NCBI GenBank assembly: GCA_903869365.1
Contig: CAIPYV010000105.1
Location: 17,384 to 81,383 of the forward strand
Source of the DNA: an uncultured Chlorobiaceae bacterium
GTDB lineage: Bacteria; Bacteroidota; Chlorobiia; Chlorobiales; Chlorobiaceae
Direction: 5' to 3'
Length of the DNA: 64,000 nucleotides
The notes under the pieces were generated by a model. That model had not been told where the DNA came from and did not search any database. It saw only the letters and a list, made by a program, of their open reading frames with translations. Made by a program: the position numbers and the translations under genes. Of the stretch, positions 27,579 to 37,973 are shown piece by piece. Numbering within the stretch: the stretch's first letter is position 1; each line of letters starts with the position of its first letter.

Positions 27579-28781
27579 TTACCAATTTGCAACCAGTTTA
27601 ACCTCTTCTTCCACGTCGTCATTATCAGTTGGGTTTAACCCCTCCTGAATTTTTACGATAACGTCAACGATATTCGGAACAACATCTTTGTTGAATGCTG
27701 TTGGCATTAAATGATCGTGTGTAGGGACGATAGAGTGGGCAATTGAAGCAGCTACAGCCAATTTGATTTCTGGTGTAACTTTTCTAACACCAGCTGTAAA
27801 CAAACCCTTGAACAAACCGGGAAACACAAGAGCATTGTTAACTTGATTAGGTAGATCTGATCGTCCTGTACCGACAATGCTGGCGCCTGCTTTGTATGCA
27901 AGATCAGGCATAATTTCAGGATTAGGATTAGCCATGGCAAAGATAAACGGGGCATTATTCATGCCTTTAATCATCTCTTGAGTGACAATATCTCCTACAG
28001 AAACCCCGACAAATACATCTGCACCTACCATGGTGCTCTGTAAATCTCCACTATGCTTCGCTTTGTTACTCATTTCAGCAATCTTCTGCTTAATCGAATT
28101 CATGCCCGGACGGCCATCATAAATTGCACCCTGAGTATCAACCAGAACGACCTCTTTGACTTGAGCTTGAATTAAGAGTCTGGCAATAGCAATACCAGCA
28201 GCACCAGCACCATTAATGACAACATGCAGTGTTTTGATATCACGACCAGTTACACGACAGGCATTGATGATGGCTGCAAGCGTAACAATAGCTGTTCCAT
28301 CCTGATCGTCATGAAAAACTGGTATTGATAACTCTTCTTCAAGACGCTCAAAAATTTCAAAACATCTCGGTGCTGAAATATCCTCAAGATTTATACCTGC
28401 AAAACTTGGTTCAATGAGTTTGCAGAATTTAATGATATCCTCGACATCGGTCGAATTTATACAGAGCGGTATGGCGTCAATATCGGCAAATTCCTTAAAA
28501 ATTATTGACTTGCCTTCCATTACCGGCATTGCTGCCTCAGGGCCAAGGTCACCAAGACCAAGAATGGCAGTCCCATCGGTAACAATAGCCACCTGATTGG
28601 CACGATTGGTTAGTGTATAAGATTTTTGTTTATCCAGACCGATTTCTGTGCAAACGGCCGCAACACCGGGAGTGTAAGCTAACGAAAGGTCATTTTTAGT
28701 TTTTATGCTGACTTTAGACCGGATTTCGATTTTACCACGTGTTTGGAGATGTAATGCGATTGACTGTTTAGAATAACCCAT
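27579..28781 (-). CDS. Malic enzyme (malate dehydrogenase, decarboxylating)
   Basis: A 400-residue short bacterial malic enzyme that converts malate to pyruvate and CO2 with NAD(P). The catalytic Tyr36 is in LAYTPGVA, the Lys-containing loop is PVMEGKSIIFKEFADIDAIPLC, and metal ligands lie in LEDISAPRCFEIFERL and VFHDDQDGTA. The dinucleotide fold is GAGAAGIAIARLL. The phosphotransacetylase domain of the long form is absent. In an organism running the reductive TCA cycle it may link C4 acids to pyruvate. Cofactor choice cannot be read safely. The gene stands alone, with terminators or long spacers on both sides. Confidence 0.93.
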   Translation of the reverse strand: MGYSKQSIALHLQTRGKIEIRSKVSIKTKNDLSLAYTPGVAAVCTEIGLDKQKSYTLTNRANQVAIVTDGTAILGLGDLGPEAAMPVMEGKSIIFKEFADIDAIPLCINSTDVEDIIKFCKLIEPSFAGINLEDISAPRCFEIFERLEEELSIPVFHDDQDGTAIVTLAAIINACRVTGRDIKTLHVVINGAGAAGIAIARLLIQAQVKEVVLVDTQGAIYDGRPGMNSIKQKIAEMSNKAKHSGDLQSTMVGADVFVGVSVGDIVTQEMIKGMNNAPFIFAMANPNPEIMPDLAYKAGASIVGTGRSDLPNQVNNALVFPGLFKGLFTAGVRKVTPEIKLAVAASIAHSIVPTHDHLMPTAFNKDVVPNIVDVIVKIQEGLNPTDNDDVEEEVKLVANW

Positions 28782-28979
28782 CTATTTGATTAGTTCCCTT
28801 GTTATTATCTTAAGTTATAGAGTAAAATTAGCTTGCCGTCCTGAATATGCTGCCTGGTGTACGCAATCACACCTGAAAAAGTGTACAGAATGACAAGGTT
28901 ATTATAAAACTGTGGAATATAAGTTTTTTTTAGGGGAATGGCTATTATTCAAGCCAAATAAAACAGTGCAGGTATGGTC

Positions 28980-29426
28980 TTATTTTTCTTTGTAGGCTGC
29001 ATTCACTTCATTGACAAATTTTTCTATGATCGTCAGGTCTGACAGCTGATCAGGCGCAAAAATCTTTTCAGCAAGTATGGTATTGTTAACCAGGTTCATT
29101 TTCAGTTGCGGAAGATAGAGCAGGTTTGCCATCAGTTCAGGACTGCCGCAGGTAAGAAAAATCGCAACTTTTTTTCCCGTCAGGTACTTCTTAAGGTTAC
29201 TTTGCAACAAAGCCCCAAGGAGCTGTGATGAGACAAGCAGATAGTAAATAGGTGCACCCATGATCACAACATCAAAATCCTCAATGAAGCTGTAATCCCC
29301 TGTAGTCTTGCATTTTGCTTTTTCGACATAAGCACCTGTTTTTGCTAGTTCCTGACCAATAGAATCGATGAGTTTTTCGGTAGAACCACCAGCTGTTTTG
29401 CTGTCGAACAGGATAATGGCTCTCAT
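28980..29426 (-). CDS. Flavodoxin-like protein
   Basis: About 148 residues from MRAIILFDSKTAGGSTEKLI at 29426; the frame is open 18 codons upstream but that part precedes the first strand and looks non-native. The FMN-phosphate loop DSKTAGGSTEKLIDSI resembles the flavodoxin T-x-T-G-x-T loop, and VVIMGAPIYYLLVSSQL matches the second flavin loop of flavodoxin/MioC-like or protoporphyrinogen oxidase HemG-like proteins. It may carry electrons or act on tetrapyrroles; no specific partner is seen. A terminator-bounded single gene between malic enzyme and GAPDH. Confidence 0.78.
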   Translation of the reverse strand: MRAIILFDSKTAGGSTEKLIDSIGQELAKTGAYVEKAKCKTTGDYSFIEDFDVVIMGAPIYYLLVSSQLLGALLQSNLKKYLTGKKVAIFLTCGSPELMANLLYLPQLKMNLVNNTILAEKIFAPDQLSDLTIIEKFVNEVNAAYKEK

Positions 29427-29533
29427 AGGATTAGCTTCGGAATGTGTCATAAAAAAAGAAGAGTTGCAGTGAAAAGACAATCTGACATGGTATTGAGCCT
29501 TTACACTAAGGTAAGGTAAAAAATGACAAAACG

Positions 29534-29563
29534 AAAAAAGCGCTCTGGTTAGAGCGCTTTTTT
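29534..29563. terminator. Terminator downstream of gap
   Basis: AAAAAAGCGCTC (29534-29545) pairs with GAGCGCTTTTTT (29552-29563), loop TGGTTA. It lies 30 bases past the GAPDH stop on the minus strand and upstream of the flavodoxin-like gene, so it isolates the two. Confidence 0.9.
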
Positions 29564-29592
29564 TCAGTCATTACCTCTTTTTGAAGAGCGTA

Positions 29593-30636
<1,044 letters not shown>

Positions 30637-30706
30637 TTATTATGTAAGAAATGTCTTTTTCAAAATGAAAAATGTTTTTTAAGATATACTATGAAAGTCG
30701 AAATAT

Positions 30707-32137
30707 TCAGGACTTTTTTTCAAAATTTTCAGTTAAAAGATTTTTCAAGTTGTCGAAGTTGCCATTGCTCAGGACGATAACAATATCTCCATAAATCAGT
30801 TGGCCTTGAAGAAATGCAACGATATCATAGGGATAAGTGCCATGATTTTGTCCGGCCAAGAAGACTGTTTTTCCTTGTTTTTGCAGTGAGTCCTTCAATA
30901 ATTCCGTATCAAGGCTCTCTTCAGGAGGATAACGGTCAGGGCGGTGCACTTTTCCTATGACAACAATGGAGGCCGCTCCAAAACACTCTGAAAGCTCCTG
31001 TTGGAATATGTTTCTGGTCGTCGTGTTGGAACGTGGCTCGAAACACGTAATAATGCGCCGTCCTTTATAAAGCTTTCCAATGGCATCAAGCGTTACCCTG
31101 ACGGCAGTAGGATGGTGAGCAAAATCCTCAATAAGAGTTATGTTTCCGGGAAAAGTACCGATGATTTCCATTCGACGTTTCGGACGCCGGAAGAGAGTTA
31201 TACCCCGCCTGATCGCGTCAAAGGAGAGTCCGGTACTTGTAGCTGCCGCTACTGCTGCAAGGGTATTCATAATATTATGATTACCAAACAGCGGAACGCA
31301 AACCGTGCCCAACAGATTGCCTTTATAAGAGATATCAAAAGATGATACATTCCCTTCAGACGATATGTTATTGGCGCACCATTCCGACTCTGTTGTCAGC
31401 CCGAACCTCTCAACCTTACAGAAAGCCCGGGAAGCAATCTCAAGGGCAACAGGATCATCCCCATTCACAAAAAGAGCTCCGTTTTCAGGAATTAAATTGA
31501 CGAACAATCTGAAACTGCGCTTGATATCGTCCAGGCAGCTGAAAATGTCGGCGTGGTCAAATTCAATATTATTGATAATGGCGATGTCAGGACGATAGAG
31601 AAGAAACTTGCTTCGCTTATCAAAAAAAGAAGTATCGTATTCATCACCTTCTGATACAAAAAACCCCTCTCCGCTTCGTCCCGATGCCCTGCACCCGATT
31701 GAAAAATTTTCAGGAATACCTCCTACCAGAAATCCAGGTTTGAGTCCCCCATCTTCCAGCAGCCAGGCTAAGAGTGAAGTCGTGGTTGTTTTTCCATGAG
31801 TGCCGGTAACCACCAGTGAGGTGTTTTTGCCGATAAGTTGCTGTCGAACAAGCTCCGGCATTGAAATAAGCTCAATATGGTGATTGAGTGCATATTCGAG
31901 TTCTGGATTTCCACGGCTTATCGCATTGCCGACAACGATCATATCCGGTGAAGCATGCAGCAGGTTTTCAGCTGAAAAGCCATTGAAATACCGGATATTA
32001 TGGCTATCAAGATAGTTGCTCATTGGAGGGTAGAGCTGTGTGTCCGATCCAGTAATAGCATGCCCGGCATGTGAAAGTGCCACGGCAACCGATGCCATTG
32101 CTGTACCGCCGATACCGAGAAAGTAGAGGGAACTCAT
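30707..32137 (-). CDS. mpl: UDP-N-acetylmuramate:tripeptide ligase (Mpl)
   Basis: About 476 residues from MSSLYFLGIGGTAMASVAV at 32137; 30 further codons are open upstream but have no Mur character. This Mur-family ligase attaches L-Ala-gamma-D-Glu-meso-DAP, recovered from old wall, to UDP-MurNAc. Motifs: nucleotide loop FLGIGGTAMAS, ATP loop VVTGTHGKTTTTSLLAWLL, SEGDEYDTSFFD, IINNIEFDHADIF and LFVNGDDP. The SEGDEYD wording separates Mpl from MurC. It implies a recycling pathway with DAP-type peptidoglycan. It is divergent from the DegT-family gene. Confidence 0.93.
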   Translation of the reverse strand: MSSLYFLGIGGTAMASVAVALSHAGHAITGSDTQLYPPMSNYLDSHNIRYFNGFSAENLLHASPDMIVVGNAISRGNPELEYALNHHIELISMPELVRQQLIGKNTSLVVTGTHGKTTTTSLLAWLLEDGGLKPGFLVGGIPENFSIGCRASGRSGEGFFVSEGDEYDTSFFDKRSKFLLYRPDIAIINNIEFDHADIFSCLDDIKRSFRLFVNLIPENGALFVNGDDPVALEIASRAFCKVERFGLTTESEWCANNISSEGNVSSFDISYKGNLLGTVCVPLFGNHNIMNTLAAVAAATSTGLSFDAIRRGITLFRRPKRRMEIIGTFPGNITLIEDFAHHPTAVRVTLDAIGKLYKGRRIITCFEPRSNTTTRNIFQQELSECFGAASIVVIGKVHRPDRYPPEESLDTELLKDSLQKQGKTVFLAGQNHGTYPYDIVAFLQGQLIYGDIVIVLSNGNFDNLKNLLTENFEKKS

Positions 32138-32345
32138 CTTGAGAGAGATTATCTTCAGATTGCTTTTGTGCACGATACAGTGAATGGCATTTATATACAT
32201 AAAAATTGCGTAGAGCGCAACTGTCATACTGTTTACGGGGGTATCATGCTAATTTTCTTGAAAGAACCTTGCCATCCTGCAAAAGAAATAAAATGAATCT
32301 GTATTTTAGCCGCTACTATTTTAATAGATTTCAAACATTACAGTT

Positions 32346-33458
32346 ATGCAATTTATAGATCTCCTCTCTCAGAAAGACCGGATTCGTACCGCACTCCTTC
32401 ATCGCATCGAAAGCATTCTGGACAGTGGCCATTTTATTATGGGACAGGAAGTGACTGAACTTGAGTCACGTCTTGCCTCCTATGTTGGTTCGCGCTACTG
32501 TGTCTCCTGCTCATCAGGAACTGATGCACTGCTTATGCCTCTGCTTGCAAAAGGCATTGGCCCGGGGGATGCTGTTATAACAACACCATTTACTTTTGTT
32601 GCAACTGCAGAAGTTATCAGCCTTGTCGGAGCAACTCCAGTGTTTGTCGATGTCTGTCCTGATACCTTCAATATCAATCCTGAGCTTATCGGTCGAGCCA
32701 TTGAAGAGGCTGTTGCACAAGGATTGAAGCCCAAGGCGATTATTCCAGTCGATCTCTTCGGCCAGCCGGCTGATTATCCTCGTATTGAAGCGGTTGCCAA
32801 CGCCTATAGGCTCTGGATTCTTGAAGATGCTGCCCAGAGTTTCGGTGGAAGTTATAATGGTCGTAAAGCAGGAAGTTTCGGTCTTGCAGGAGCTACCTCA
32901 TTTTTTCCGGCAAAACCCCTCGGCTGTTACGGCGATGGCGGCGCAATATTTACTGACGATGAAGAGCTTGACTCAGTGCTTCGATCAATAAGAGTTCATG
33001 GCAGCGGAGTCGACAAGTACAGTAATGACCGTATAGGTATAAACGGTCGACTCGATTCAATTCAGGCAGCAGTTCTTCTTGAAAAGCTCACTATTTTTGA
33101 CGAAGAGCTTGCAGTTCGTCAGCGTATTGCTGATTGCTACAGCAACAGGCTGAAGCATAACGTCGTAGTTCCCCTGATTCAGAAACACTACACATCAGCA
33201 TGGGCTCAATACTCCGTGCTTGCCGCGTCCCTTGAAGAACGCGAGCAACTCATGCAGGCTTTGCAAAAAGAGGGTATTCCTTCAATGATCTATTACAAAA
33301 TTCCGCTCCATCTCCAGAAAGCCTATGCTTCTCTTGGGTATAAGGCCAGCGATTTCCCCGTTTCTGAAGATCTCAGCAGCAGAATCTTTGCTTTGCCGAT
33401 GCACCCATATTTAAAAGAAGATGAGATTGAGAAAATCTGTGCGGTGCTGCTCGCCTGA
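32346..33458 (+). CDS. DegT/DnrJ/EryC1-family sugar aminotransferase
   Basis: A 370-residue PLP-dependent enzyme that usually aminates nucleotide-linked keto sugars for lipopolysaccharide or glycan synthesis. The PLP Lys190 is in SFFPAKPLGCYGDGG, the pyridine-N Asp161 in LEDAAQSFG, and phosphate-binding residues in SCSSGTDALLM. The fold is complete and of typical length; WbpE-like specificity is plausible. No other sugar-pathway genes are adjacent, so the glycan is not known. It is divergent from mpl (over 200 bases between starts). Confidence 0.93.
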   Translation: MQFIDLLSQKDRIRTALLHRIESILDSGHFIMGQEVTELESRLASYVGSRYCVSCSSGTDALLMPLLAKGIGPGDAVITTPFTFVATAEVISLVGATPVFVDVCPDTFNINPELIGRAIEEAVAQGLKPKAIIPVDLFGQPADYPRIEAVANAYRLWILEDAAQSFGGSYNGRKAGSFGLAGATSFFPAKPLGCYGDGGAIFTDDEELDSVLRSIRVHGSGVDKYSNDRIGINGRLDSIQAAVLLEKLTIFDEELAVRQRIADCYSNRLKHNVVVPLIQKHYTSAWAQYSVLAASLEEREQLMQALQKEGIPSMIYYKIPLHLQKAYASLGYKASDFPVSEDLSSRIFALPMHPYLKEDEIEKICAVLLA

Positions 33459-33499
33459 ATGTTTTGTCACAGTCAGAGAAATGGTTCGGTTCTTCATTG

Positions 33500-34378
33500 T
33501 TATGTAAAGCTTACAGAAGTCCTTTTTCTTTTCAGAAAGTTCCTTACAGCAATAACAAAAGCTTCTGGCTTTTCTTCCTGTGGAAGATGCCCACAATCAG
33601 GCACAACCACCAGTTCCGCGCACGGAAGCTCACCGGCAAGCCGGATGCTCTCCTCTTTTTTTACCATGCTGTCGTGTTCACCCGTAATGACAAGGGTTTT
33701 CAGCGACATGGTTTTCAGTCGCTCATCCAGTCTGAGATGATGTGTCTCGATGAATAGTGCCCAGAAGGCTTGCGACCAGTTGCCAATCATCAGGTCATGG
33801 CGAAACGCAATCATAACATCGCCGCCAAGCCGTTTTGCGTTGTACCACATGGCACGAATAAGACGGTCATAAAGCCGTGTGATAACAAACTTCATGAAAC
33901 GAGAAAAGAGCGGGCTCATGGCTTTCATGGCAGGTTTTATGAACGCAGGCACCTCGCTCGTTGCATAGCCGCTGTAAATCATAGCGTCGGCAAGCACCAG
34001 CCCCTCGACATTTTCTGGATGGCGCAAGGCCGTCAGCAGTGCTATGGTACCTCCTGTTGAATTGCCAGCCAGCACTGCTTTGTTGAATCCAAGTTTTTTA
34101 ATCAAAGACACAACCAGATCACTCTGAGCTTCAGGAGTATAACTTACTCCCAAGCCCTTAGAAGGAAGAGGGCGTGAGGTCAGACCAAAAGCAGGGCGGT
34201 CGAATGCAATGACTGTTGCCGTTTCAGCCAGCTTATCAAAAACAAGCCTCCATGATCGGAGACTCAGAAAACTACCATGCAGCAGCACAATGAGCTGCTT
34301 TCCCTTGCCAGCTATCCGGTAATGAATATTGAACCCGTTCACCTCAATAAAACGGCTCTCTTTGTTTCCTGTGTCCAT
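33500..34378 (-). CDS. Alpha/beta-hydrolase
   Basis: A 292-residue hydrolase. The oxyanion region is LLHGSFLSLRSW, the nucleophile Ser107 is in AGNSTGGT, the acid is in VITGEHDSM and the base His in PDCGHLPQEEKPEAF. A helical cap (about 130-225) covers the active site. The C-terminus is basic (KRKRTSVSF). Similar proteins act in tetrapyrrole pathways (BchO-like) or on esters, but nothing here fixes the substrate. It is last in the minus-strand run SMR-proB-proA-lolD, 39 bases after lolD. Confidence 0.88.
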   Translation of the reverse strand: MDTGNKESRFIEVNGFNIHYRIAGKGKQLIVLLHGSFLSLRSWRLVFDKLAETATVIAFDRPAFGLTSRPLPSKGLGVSYTPEAQSDLVVSLIKKLGFNKAVLAGNSTGGTIALLTALRHPENVEGLVLADAMIYSGYATSEVPAFIKPAMKAMSPLFSRFMKFVITRLYDRLIRAMWYNAKRLGGDVMIAFRHDLMIGNWSQAFWALFIETHHLRLDERLKTMSLKTLVITGEHDSMVKKEESIRLAGELPCAELVVVPDCGHLPQEEKPEAFVIAVRNFLKRKRTSVSFT

Positions 34379-34417
34379 TGAAATTTTCGGTATCTTTTCT
34401 GGTTGTGGAAAGAGACA

Positions 34418-35110
34418 TCACTCCCCGCAATTATGTAGCAGCCCATCCTGCATCCTAAGGCATCGGTCAGACATGGAGGCGTACTCCTCATTATGGGTTA
34501 CGATAATAAAAGAGGTACGTCTTTCCTTGCTCAGTCGGGCCATCAACTCATAGAGCATACGACTGTTCTTGCTGTCAAGGTTGCCGCTCGGTTCATCAGC
34601 AAGGACAAGCTTCGGATTATTCATCAGAGCCCGTGCAATAGCGACCCTTTGCTGTTCGCCGCCTGAGAGCTCTGAGGGTAGATGCTCGAAGCGCTCACTG
34701 AGTCCGAGTCCGGCAAGCAGTTCACCAGCATGTTTTTTTGCCGGCTGGAGCTTTCCGGTGGCGATGAACTCCGGCATCGCCACATTTTCAATTGCTGTAA
34801 AGTCAGAAAGCAGGTGATGGAACTGGAAAACAAATCCAATTTTCCGGTTTCGGAATTTTGCCAAATCTTTTGGAGAGAGAGAGTATTTTTTATTCATGAA
34901 CAACAGTTTCCCGTCAAACAGAATTTCGCCTCCGTCTGGTGTATCGAGGGTGCCGAGCATGTTCAGCAGTGTTGTTTTTCCGCTCCCCGAAGCTCCTATG
35001 ACCGTCACCATCTCTCCTTCACGGAGTGAGAGATTTATTCCGCGGAGGATTGGTATGGTTCTCTGACCTGGAAGTGTATAGGACTTACTTATGTTTTTTG
35101 CTTCAAGCAT
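34418..35110 (-). CDS. lolD: Lipoprotein-releasing ABC transporter ATPase LolD
   Basis: A 230-residue ATPase of the LolCDE complex, which releases lipoproteins from the inner membrane towards LolA. Walker A GASGSGKT (39-46), Q-loop [21 protein letters not shown], signature LSGGEQQR, Walker [13 protein letters not shown] and H-loop VTHNEEYA are all present. [16 protein letters not shown] wording is typical of LolD rather than other MacB-like ATPases. The membrane partners LolC/E are not adjacent. It starts five bases after proA. Confidence 0.93.
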   Translation of the reverse strand: MLEAKNISKSYTLPGQRTIPILRGINLSLREGEMVTVIGASGSGKTTLLNMLGTLDTPDGGEILFDGKLLFMNKKYSLSPKDLAKFRNRKIGFVFQFHHLLSDFTAIENVAMPEFIATGKLQPAKKHAGELLAGLGLSERFEHLPSELSGGEQQRVAIARALMNNPKLVLADEPSGNLDSKNSRMLYELMARLSKERRTSFIIVTHNEEYASMSDRCLRMQDGLLHNCGE

Positions 35111-35115
35111 CTTTG

Positions 35116-36369
35116 CTAAGGTCTGGTTTGGCCGTTACCCTCAATAATCCATTTGTAGGTAGTCAGCTCTTTCAAGGCCATCGGACCTCTTGCATGGAGT
35201 TTCTGGGTGCTGATGCCGATTTCTGCACCAAGTCCGAACTGGGCACCATCAGTAAATGCCGTTGAGGTGTTTGCATAGACCACCGCTGCATCAACTCGTT
35301 TTAAAAATATTTCTTTTGTCTCAGGGTCATCCGTTATAATTGCCTCACTGTGACGCGAACTGTAGTGTGCAATGTGCTCAAGTGCCTCTTCAAGCGAAGC
35401 AACGGTTTTTACCGACATCTTCAGGGACAAAAACTCTGTGCCGAAGTGTTCCGGTTCAGCTCGGAGCAGTAAGGTGTCAGGGTAAAAACCTTGCAGTTTC
35501 AGGTATGCAGCTTCATCGGCAAAGAGCACCACCTCTTTTTCCTGCAGTGGTTTGACGAGTGTCGCAAGATCATCAAGCCGCTCCTGATGAATCACCAGGG
35601 TGTCGAGCGCATTGCAGACACTTGGACGGCGGGTTTTTGCATTGAAAATGATCTTCTGACCAAGGTTGAGGTCGCCGCTTTTATCAAAATAGGTGTGTAC
35701 AATCCCTGCGCCGGTTTCGATGACCGGAACTTTGGCATTGTCGCGGACAAAGTCGATCAGCTTCTGGCTCCCTCTTGGTATGATCATGTCGATATAGCCT
35801 ACGGCGTTGAGCATGACGCCAGCGGCCTCCCGTTCTGCAGGGAGGAGGTAGATGGTGTCTGGGTTGATCCCGTTCCCCTTCAGGACGGAGTGGATAAGAT
35901 CGACAATGGCAATATTCGAATACAAGGCATCACTTCCGCCTTTCAGTACGGTGGCATTACCCGACTTCAGGCAGAGAGCAAAGACGTCGAAGGTGACGTT
36001 TGGTCGTGCTTCGTAGATTATGCCAATGACTCCTATCGGAACAGTCACCTTTTTCAGGTTGAGGCCGTTCGGCAACACTCGAGCTTCAAGCACAGAGTCG
36101 AGCGGAGAGGGGAGTGAAGCGACGTTGCGGATGTCAGCGGCAATAGCATCAAGGCGCGATGCGTTGAGGAGCAGTCGGTCAACCATGGGGTCTGCCGGAT
36201 CCATTCGTTCGATATCCTTCTGGTTGGCTTCAAGAATGACATCCTGGTGATCGGGTATGCTGTCGGCAAGGGCGAGCAGCAGGTGGTTGATCGTTTCATC
36301 GGTGAGAGTGATAATCTCTCTGCTTGCCCGCTGGACAGCGCGGAGCTGTGTTGTTATCGTTTCCTTCAT
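35116..36369 (-). CDS. proA: Gamma-glutamyl phosphate reductase
   Basis: A 417-residue NADPH enzyme making glutamate-5-semialdehyde, second step of proline synthesis. The NADP fold has [33 protein letters not shown], and the active-site Cys is in [17 protein letters not shown]. The C-terminal [29 protein letters not shown] is a strong family signature. It follows proB by 12 bases and precedes lolD by five, an operon. Confidence 0.98.
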   Translation of the reverse strand: MKETITTQLRAVQRASREIITLTDETINHLLLALADSIPDHQDVILEANQKDIERMDPADPMVDRLLLNASRLDAIAADIRNVASLPSPLDSVLEARVLPNGLNLKKVTVPIGVIGIIYEARPNVTFDVFALCLKSGNATVLKGGSDALYSNIAIVDLIHSVLKGNGINPDTIYLLPAEREAAGVMLNAVGYIDMIIPRGSQKLIDFVRDNAKVPVIETGAGIVHTYFDKSGDLNLGQKIIFNAKTRRPSVCNALDTLVIHQERLDDLATLVKPLQEKEVVLFADEAAYLKLQGFYPDTLLLRAEPEHFGTEFLSLKMSVKTVASLEEALEHIAHYSSRHSEAIITDDPETKEIFLKRVDAAVVYANTSTAFTDGAQFGLGAEIGISTQKLHARGPMALKELTTYKWIIEGNGQTRP

Positions 36370-36381
36370 GTCGGACGGAGT

Positions 36382-37467
36382 TCAGGAGGTTATATAGAGG
36401 TAATCGTAATGAATCAGGGGTTTCTGATCTTTAAGCCCTATGATGGCCATTGTTTTTTCTGAGCTGTATTGCGCCATACCGTAGCCAATGACGGTGCCGT
36501 CTGTAGCGCATACCTTGATAATGTCACCTTTCAGGAAACGCCCTTCAATCGACTCAATACCAACAGGGAGCAGGCTGTTGGCGCGCTCTCCGGCTACCAG
36601 CGCCATTTCAGCGCCCATGTTGACGGTGACCGCTCCCTTTTCCATCCCTTCGCTATTGGCAATCCAACGTTTTGGCCCGTGCGTTGCTTTTTGAGGCAGA
36701 AATTTTGTTCCGTTTTGTTCTCCCCCAAGAATGGAAAGGAGAATATCGGGGGTGCGTCCGTTAGCGATATGAACGGTGATGCCGAGCCGTGAAAGCTTAT
36801 GCGCTATATGGCACTTGGTCAGCATTCCCCCTCGTCCGAATTCTGATTTGCCCGGATGGATATACTGGTGAAAATGTTTTGTCGATGGGTCAATGACGGG
36901 GATGATGGTGCCGTTCCCTGTTTTCATGTCAAAGAGACCGTCAACATGTGAAAGAATGATATAGCCCTCAACATCCATCATTGATGCGATGAGGCCGGAG
37001 AGTTCATCATTGTCGGTAAACATCAGCTCGGTCACTGAAACGGCATCGTTTTCATTGACAACAGGAATAATGTTCTGTTGCAGAAGGGAGCTGAAGCAGG
37101 TTTGCATGTTGAGGTAGTGTAGGCGGTCGCTGAAATCACTTTTGGTTACAAGGATCTGTGCGGTAACCAGACCGTGTTTGCTGAAAAGCTCGTTGTAGGT
37201 GCTGATCAGCTTGATCTGCCCCGTTGAAGCAAGTACCTGTCGCGCAGCAACCGGCGCGATGGTACCCGAGAGTTTGACAACCGAACGTCCAGCGCCGACA
37301 GCACCCGATGAGACAAGGATAATCTGGATCCCTTGCATCTGCAGTTCAGCTATCTGTGCGGTCAGTTGCTGGAGAATTTCAAGGTCAAGTTCTCCTTTTT
37401 TATCGGTAATGACATTGGTGCCGACTTTTACAACAATTTTTTTATAAATCGGATGTGGATTTTTCAT
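36382..37467 (-). CDS. proB: Glutamate 5-kinase with PUA domain
   Basis: A 361-residue kinase that phosphorylates glutamate, the regulated first step of proline synthesis. The amino-acid-kinase domain (1-255) has VVKVGTNVIT, ILVSSGAVGAG, and the feedback-site segment EFGRGGMLTKCHIAHKLSRLG. The C-terminal PUA domain (about 275-355) is present, as in the E. coli enzyme. It begins three bases after the SMR gene ends, so SMR, proB, proA and lolD are likely one transcript. Confidence 0.98.
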   Translation of the reverse strand: MKNPHPIYKKIVVKVGTNVITDKKGELDLEILQQLTAQIAELQMQGIQIILVSSGAVGAGRSVVKLSGTIAPVAARQVLASTGQIKLISTYNELFSKHGLVTAQILVTKSDFSDRLHYLNMQTCFSSLLQQNIIPVVNENDAVSVTELMFTDNDELSGLIASMMDVEGYIILSHVDGLFDMKTGNGTIIPVIDPSTKHFHQYIHPGKSEFGRGGMLTKCHIAHKLSRLGITVHIANGRTPDILLSILGGEQNGTKFLPQKATHGPKRWIANSEGMEKGAVTVNMGAEMALVAGERANSLLPVGIESIEGRFLKGDIIKVCATDGTVIGYGMAQYSSEKTMAIIGLKDQKPLIHYDYLYITS

Positions 37468-37470
37468 GCT

Positions 37471-37797
37471 TTAATGAACCTGTTTCTGACCGAAATGCAA
37501 CCCTGCAACGCCAAGAATAATAAGCAGCAGAGAAAAGAGTTTGATGGCACTGATACTTTCTCCGAACCAGACGACTCCGATAACAGTTATAAGAGCAGTT
37601 CCAAGTGCCGACCAGATCGCATAGGTCACTGCGATGGGCAGTACCCTGAGTGTAAACGAAAGAAAGGTAAAGCTCAGCCCGTAAAAAAAGAAAATAAAAA
37701 GTGTTGGGGCCAGTTTAGTGCATCCGTCTGAAATTTTCAAGCATGTGGTGCCGGATACTTCAAACAGGATTGCAATAATCAGATAGATCCAGTGCAT
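37471..37797 (-). CDS. Small multidrug resistance (SMR) family transporter
   Basis: A 108-residue, four-helix membrane protein. The helix 1 glutamate is Glu13 (LIIAILFEVSGTTCLKISDGC), the proton/substrate site of the family, and helix 3-4 carries AVTYAIWSALGTALITVIGVVWFGESIS. This wording is closer to the quaternary-ammonium/guanidinium exporters and SugE/EmrE group. It probably acts as a dimer. It is the first gene of the run leading into proBA, which is an unusual partner and could be simple operon packing. Confidence 0.92.
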   Translation of the reverse strand: MHWIYLIIAILFEVSGTTCLKISDGCTKLAPTLFIFFFYGLSFTFLSFTLRVLPIAVTYAIWSALGTALITVIGVVWFGESISAIKLFSLLLIILGVAGLHFGQKQVH

Positions 37798-37973
37798 TGA
37801 TAATTGAGAGAAAAAAGGTTAAAAAAAGGCCGCTGGTAGCCGGTGCATGTCAGCAGGGTAGTTTGTGTTCAACTGAAAAGATATGCATATTTGCTTCCAG
37901 ATAACTTATTTTTCCGGATGAAAATATGAGTGCCTTCCTGTAGGGTTGAAGCGTAACTTCTGGATTGTAAACG

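Noticed and set aside
35491..36117. 208-codon plus-strand open frame opposite proA
   Set aside because: It is fully inside proA on the other strand; proA has complete motifs and no gap for a second gene.
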